Assembly: GCA_963991985.1 (NCBI GenBank) | Contig: CAXDRX010000040.1 | Coordinates: 1 to 8,434, forward strand | Origin: MED-G17 sp963991985 | Lineage (GTDB): Bacteria > Bacteroidota > Bacteroidia > NS11-12g > UBA9320 | Direction: 5' to 3' | DNA length: 8,434 bases | In this document: piece after piece, positions 1-6,300 of the stretch | Position numbering within the stretch: the first letter of the stretch is position 1 | Layout of the letters: every line of letters starts with the position of its first letter | Notes under the pieces: generated by a model | Databases searched by the model: none | Told to the model about the DNA's origin: nothing | What the model saw: only the letters and a program-made list of their open reading frames with translations | Translations under genes and position numbers: made by a program

Positions 1-277
1 TTTGTTCATGGTCTGCAACGGAAACAAAAACATCATTGGAATTGTGCCCTGGTTGGTTGTTGCTCCCGGCACCACTAGCATTTGGGCAAGATTCGTCTTT
101 AAGATATACCCAAGTTTCCACCGAAAAATCTCCACCAAAAACATTGGGTGTAGATGAATTATATGCTCGGGCATATTGACCTATTTCTAAAGCATCCGAA
201 CTTGGCTGACCTACTGAAACCAAATGCAACAGTATGGCCAAAAAAGTAATATTGATTTGTAAAAAATATTTGTTCAT
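1..277 (-). CDS. Secreted protein with possible LamG/concanavalin-like domain, 3' partial
   Basis: ATG at 277-275 opens a frame that stays open for 92 codons to the left edge. The product begins with a type I signal peptide: a short charged start (MNKYF), a hydrophobic core (FLAILLHLVSV) and a likely cleavage site around VSVGQ/PSS. The mature part starts DALEIGQYARAY and continues to GGDFSVETWVYLKD. The ALxI...FSVExWV pattern resembles the first strands of LamG/concanavalin A-like lectin domains (usually ALxFDG...FTIEAWVK). This assignment is tentative because most of the domain and any T9SS sorting domain lie outside the window. The gene lies 53 bases after the stop of the giant surface-protein gene on the same strand, so the two could be cotranscribed, although the gap also contains a possible promoter. 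Secretion is well supported; function is not. Confidence 0.82.
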   Translation of the reverse strand, partial: MNKYFLQINITFLAILLHLVSVGQPSSDALEIGQYARAYNSSTPNVFGGDFSVETWVYLKDESCPNASGAGSNNQPGHNSNDVFVSVADHEQ

Positions 278-292
278 GTCTTAACCCAAAGT

Positions 293-323
293 CAAAATTA
301 ACGAATTCAAAAAAATTAAGCAA
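293..323 (-). promoter_or_regulatory. Candidate Bacteroidota promoter for the downstream secreted-protein gene
   Basis: On the minus strand, TAATTTTG (300-293) matches the Bacteroidota -7 consensus TAnnTTTG exactly. A TTG at 323-321 sits 20 bases upstream, as expected for the -33 element. Transcription would start roughly 10 bases before the ATG at 277, giving a very short leader with no clear Shine-Dalgarno sequence, which is common in this phylum. The whole gap is AT-rich, so a chance match is quite possible and readthrough from the giant gene is the alternative. No convincing rho-independent terminator is present in the 53-base gap. Confidence 0.35.
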
Positions 324-330
324 TTCAGTG

Positions 331-3300
331 CTATCGCAACAACACAAAGATTTCTTTGATGGTTCCAGTTTTACCATCAATGTCTACATAATCGCAGATG
401 CCAAGGTAGGCATCCATGACGCAGGGTCTTCCATTAGAAAAGTTGCCATCCCAAAAGCCATCCTCGCCATCATACACTTTCAAACCCCAACGATCAAAAA
501 TTCGCATACGATAACTTTTAACATTCAAAATAATGGGTTTGTAGGTGTCATTTTTCCCGTCTGCGTTGGGTGAAAATGCATTGGGCAAATAAATTTTGGG
601 TTCTAGGAAAATACGATAATTCTTTTCCAAACTGTCTTTGCAGACTTGCAAAGAATAAAAAGAAGTATCAAAGGAGCGAACCAATTGTTTGACGGTGTTG
701 AATCCACTGTCTTGAAAGATCAAATCAACTGAATTGCCAAACCCAAGCGATAGTCCATTGAGAAAATATTGCTTGCTTGCATTGGATCCCCCTTTGTCTT
801 CGATTTTGTAAAGACGATTGTTGATGAAAGGTTGAGCATTGGGGATGATGTCAAAATCAGCGATAGGAATCGGAAAAATTTTGACAAAAGTTCCCATGGA
901 GTCGGTACAGGTTTTTCCGGGTATAGGCTGGTAACTTGCTTTTGCGTAATAGGTACCTGCCTGATTCAAGGAAGTGGTCGGATTGATCAAAGGATCTTTT
1001 TGGGTGGAAGAAAAACCAGCAGGACCTGTCCATTGATAACTAAAGTCTACGGAGCCCTGAGAATAGAATTGAAGTGGTTCACCCAAACAGATGGGGGAAA
1101 TGGAAATGGGCTTAAATTGGGGTTTGCCAAATATACGGACGGTCGCCGCTAAAGTATCTTTACATCCCTCAAAGTCTTCTCCATACAACAAATAGCTTCC
1201 GGCATTGCTTAGGTCAACATTTGAAATCAAAGGAGACTGAGATTGGCTTACAAAGCCATTGGGACCACTCCATTCACTGTATTTGGCACCAATGGAAAAG
1301 AGACGAAGGTTTTCTCCTTCACACAACAATGTGTCCCCTAAAATATTGATGTTGTAAGGGACGGCAGCACTCACGCTGTCGCTGGCCTTGCAACCCGCAG
1401 CATTGGTACCAATCACATAATAAGTACCGGAATAAGCCTTGCTAAAACGATCAATTTGTGGCGATTTCAAATTGGATGAAAAGTTGTTGGGTCCTGTCCA
1501 TTGAAAACTTACTCCGCCATTTGCGTTCAGCACAACTGCATCACCTTTACAGAAATTACTGGGTAAAAATTCTGCAGTTATGTTGGGCAAATCAAGTATT
1601 CTTACTTGGGTGCTTCCCGAATCAGAACAGCCATTGTTGTCAACAGCTACCACACTGTAGATGCCTGCGTCAGCCTTGATGGAGCTATTTCTAAAGAAAT
1701 TGTTTTGCGTTGAAACCAAAGTGTTGGAATTGAAATACCATCTGTAATTTATCGCTCTATCCATGAATGCAGACAACAAAATACTGTCGCCCATGCAGAA
1801 AGAGAAAAGAGGATCTACCAAAAGAGGATTTTTGGGTGGTTGGACAATCTCAAAAGTATCCAACAAAAGACAATTGTTTCCATCTTCAACCACCACAGCA
1901 TATTTTCTAGCCCTGAGATTGTTGATGATTCTTGTCGTTTCTTTTGGTGCTGTGTTCCAAAGATAGGAATAGGGCCCTTTGCCGCCTTTCACCTCAATTT
2001 CAATTACGCCATTGGCGTCTCCAAAACAGCTAAGGTTCTGAATCCTTGTCCTAAAGATTTCCAAACTATCTGGTTGGGTTAATATTACGGTATCTTCCTG
2101 TTGGCATTTCTGATCGTCGGTGATTCGAACTTTATAAATGCCGGCAGCAAGATTTTTGTAAGTGTTTCCATAAACTTTGCTTGGGCTGTTCCAAGTCACT
2201 GTATCCCACTCATAAAAATATGGACTAAGACCGCCTGAAACAGAAACAGAAACTTCTCCATCTGAACCATCATAACAACGGATGGCTTTGCGAGCAAAAG
2301 TAAAATCCCATTTTGGAGGATTGGTAATGATGGCAATGGCGGTATCTTTACAGTTGTATTTATCGGTAACGATCAACTGATGGGTCCCACTTGAAACATT
2401 TTGCAAAGTGCTTTTATTGAATTTTTGCTGTCCATTCCATTGGTAACGGTAAGGTCGGGTTCCTCCTGTTACGAAGCTATAAATATTGGCAGTAGCAGAA
2501 TCCCTACAAAGCAATGAATCAACGGACAGGGTGGTGCGAATGGGGCTTCTTCCATAAACAAAAACAGAATCGGTAACACTTGCATTTGATATGGGATCTC
2601 TTACCGTAACGGTATACCATCCGGTGGCGACATTTTGTATGGTATCGCTGTATCTCGCAGGAGAGGTATTCCAGTAGTAAAAATAGCTTCCAGAACCTCC
2701 AGTGGCTTTCACCCATGCCTTTCCGGTATTGGTTCCATGGCATTTTACACTGTCTTGACTGAGCTCAATTCTTAGACAATCAATAATATTGATTCGCTTT
2801 TTCACCGTATCGATACAACCAAAGGTATCTACACCAATTAAAGTCATGGTGTCATCAAAACTTAAGGATACATTGGGGACAATCACATTGAGTGCGGTAT
2901 CTGAAAATCCATTGGGCCATCGTTGATTGGAATTGATGGAGCTTAGCTTTGGACCTACCCAAAGACGGGATACAGTCCCGGTTGCCAACATTCTCAAGGT
3001 ATCTTGGGAGCAAATAGGGTCGTTGGATACAATGGACATGCCCTTTATGAAAGGATTGGCTACAACATTTTGTGCTGAAGTATCCAAACAACCAAAATTT
3101 GACTCTGCAATTAGGTTGACAGTGTATTGTCCATAGGATTTGTATCGATGTATGGCAGTATCGACAAAAGAGCTTGAGTCATTGTCCCCAAAAAACCAAT
3201 ACTTTTGATAAGTTCCACTTGAAATTTTGGAGGTGTCCACCCAAGAAAATTGATTTCCTTTTACACATTGCGTGTCTGCTGTTAGAATTTTAAATCCTGC

Positions 3301-6300
3301 AAGCGGCATCGGATAGACCGTTACACTTTTCGATAGGGAGTCAAAACATCCATAGTTAGAGAATGCCTTCAAACGAACAATGTATCTTCTGGCATCCGAA
3401 TACGTAAAACTTTCTTTTTTGCTTTTTCGTGTGGTTGAAGAATCATCCCCAAAATTCCACTTCCAATTGTTTATTGTCCCATAAGATACATAAGAACTGT
3501 CCCTAAAGGTAAATCGGTTCCCTCTCAAGCATTGACCCGTATCGTTGATGGTGAAATTGATGATTGGCAAAGGGTGAACAGTAAGTGTATCGAGGGTTGA
3601 ACTTACGCATCCATCGGAGGTAGTGGTTTCCAGAGAAACGGGGAAATTTCCATGATTGGCATAAGCAACATGTACGGTGTCCGATCGATTTGAGGTTCTC
3701 CCATTTCCTAAGTTCCAGAGATAAGTGGCAATGGAAGAATTGCCTACCGTAGAGGATGTATTCCGAAGAATAAACAACTGATTGGGTGAAATACATTGGG
3801 AATCCTTATTGATTACAAAAGCAGGGATGGGCAAAGGATAAACCAATACAGAATCTGTTATGGTATCTGTACAACCTTCCGCGCTTGTGGTGATCAACTT
3901 AATTTCAAAATTCCCACTTGAATCATAGGTGGTCGTTGGATCGTTTAGAGTGGAAGAATCACCATTCCCGAAAAACCACTTTCTGGATACAATATTTCCT
4001 GTAGAAATACTTGAAGAATCTCTAAAATAAAAGGTAGCGCCAACACATTGGCTTGAATCTTGAATCCAAATTTTTGCTTCGGGCATCGGATTCACAGTCA
4101 CCAATTTGCCCAAAGTATCCGAACAGCCTTCTGTGGAAGTTACTTTCAAAGTCACTCGGTAGGTACCCGATTTTTTGTAAGAATATTGCGTATTTTTTGT
4201 ATTTCTAAAAGAGTCGGGGCTTTCTACCTCCCACAACCAAGATTTTAAACTATCGGAGGTGATGGCACTCGAATCGGAAAATTGAAATAGGTTTCCCAAA
4301 AGACATTGGTTGGTGTCATTGATGCCAAAATCCACATCCGGCTTCATGTTCATATCCACTAAGATTCCCGTATCTAGCACGCATCCTCTTGAGTCTGTAA
4401 TTTTCAACGAATAGTAACCCGAATCGGACCTAGTTGCAGAAGGAATAAGAATGGAGTCAGATACAGCATTTGAGGCGTTTGGCCTTGTCCAAGTATAAAT
4501 GTGGTTGACTCCTGACCAACCCGTCGTAAATTTTGCTTTGAGCAATAGGGTGTCTCCTTCACAAACGGCGGTATTCCCAGAGAGATCTCCCAAAGGTTTG
4601 GTGATGGTTATCTTTTGGCGTGTTGTATCCAAACAACCTTGGTCGGACTGAACGACCAAACTAATTTGGTAGACCCCACTATCTTGGAATATAAAACTGG
4701 GATTTCTCTGAAGGGAAGAATCTCCATTTTCTAAAATCCATTTGTGATTGGTGATGGTGCCGCTGGAAATTTTAGAAGAATCTACAAAAGGAAAATTGAT
4801 GCCTTGACACAAGGAAGAGTCGGGCAACCAAATTTTTGCTTCGGGCATCGGATTCACAGTTACCAATTTGCCTAAGGTATCCGAACAGCCTTCTGAGGAA
4901 GTTACTTTCAAAGTCACTCGGTAGGTACCCGGTTTTTTGTAGGAATAGTGCGTATTTTTTGTATTTCTAAAAGAGTCGGGGCTTTCTACCTCCCACAACC
5001 AAGATTTTAAACTATCGGAGGTGATGGCACTCGAATCGGAAAATTGAAATAGGTTGCCCAAAAGACATTGGTTGGTGTCATTGATGCCAAAATCTACATC
5101 CGGCCTCATGTTCATGTCTACCAAAATGCTTGTGTCATGGTCACAACCTCGAGAATCGGTCACATTTACATAATACAAACCTGAATCGGCCCTTGTTGTA
5201 TTGGCAATCAAAAGGGTGTCATTGGTATAAGTTTTTGGTATGGGCGCTACCCAATTGAATGCATAGCCAATGCCTGAACCACCTGAGGGATTCAACACCA
5301 AAATCAAAGAATCTCCTTCACAAATTGGGAGATTGCTGGTGATAACCGACTTCGGGGACAAATAAAAAGGAACAGCAAATGTTGTGTCTTGTGCGCAGTT
5401 GTTGAGCGTATCGGTGATTTTCAAATAGAAGTCTTTGTATCCACTCCAGTTTCGTGGAATATTGCTCAAAGAGAAAGTGTAGCCCGTGAAGTAGATCGAA
5501 TCAGGGCCAATCCATTGGAATTGATACCGATTGATATTGGAAAGGTAGCTTGATTTTATTTCTAAGGCATCATTGGAGCAGTTGATGTTGTCAAAAGTTA
5601 GATTTAAGGAGTCTAAATTGAACAAATCTACCGTTGTGTGAAAAGTGTCCACACAACCCAAACTATCCTCTATGATGGCGCTATATGTGCCTTTTTTGTT
5701 GTCATTGGCATCCAGAATTTTGGGGTTCAGCGTGCTATCGCTAAAATTGTTTGGACCAAACCATCGTATGGTTTTGATTTTTTCTCCTGTAGCGTACAGT
5801 CGAATGGTGTCCTTTGGACAGACGGGCGAGTTGGACGATATATCCACAAAAGGACCGATTCGAACCCTAAAGGTATCCAAAAAACTGCATTGTTTTCCGT
5901 TGGTTATCTTTCGAATAAAAAGACCTTCATATTTGGCTTTGTTGGCATCAGAAATGGTGGTGTCATTGGTCCCATTGATGTAAAAAGAGGAATCTATTGT
6001 CCACCACTCTACATTCTTTATATTGACACCTCCAGATGAAACAAGACTGAGGGAGTCCCAGGAACAAATGAGTGTATCGCCTTGGAAGGTGTCTTTGGGC
6101 AAATCATAAAAATAGTTGATCAAAATCCGAATGGTATCCGCACAACCAAAAGAATCTCGAACAATCAATTTGTAGTGACCAGTGTCGGCCCAAGTGGCAA
6201 TGTGCCTAAAAGAAGATTTGGTGGAAATGATTTTTGTTGTGTCTTTGGGTCCATACCATTGGAATAGGCTTTGATCCCAATTTTGTTTCCATTTGTTGCT

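Noticed and set aside
304..326. Possible rho-independent terminator after the giant gene (AATT-GCTT-AATT followed by seven T on the minus strand)
   Set aside because: The stem would be only four A-T pairs and would not be stable. The T run alone is unremarkable in an AT-rich gap.
159..380. Minus-strand 73-codon open frame
   Set aside because: It overlaps the end of the giant gene and the start of the signal-peptide gene in a different frame, and its product has no secretion or domain features. The frame starting at 277 is far more convincing.
4066..5115. CRISPR-like or transposon-terminal repeats
   Set aside because: There are only two long direct copies, both in frame inside coding sequence and each corresponding to one protein module. 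There are no short regular repeats, inverted ends or transposase.
5638..6039. Plus-strand open frames of 133 and 112 codons opposite the first Ig-like block
   Set aside because: They lie antisense within well-supported coding sequence, overlap each other in two frames and show no recognisable domain.
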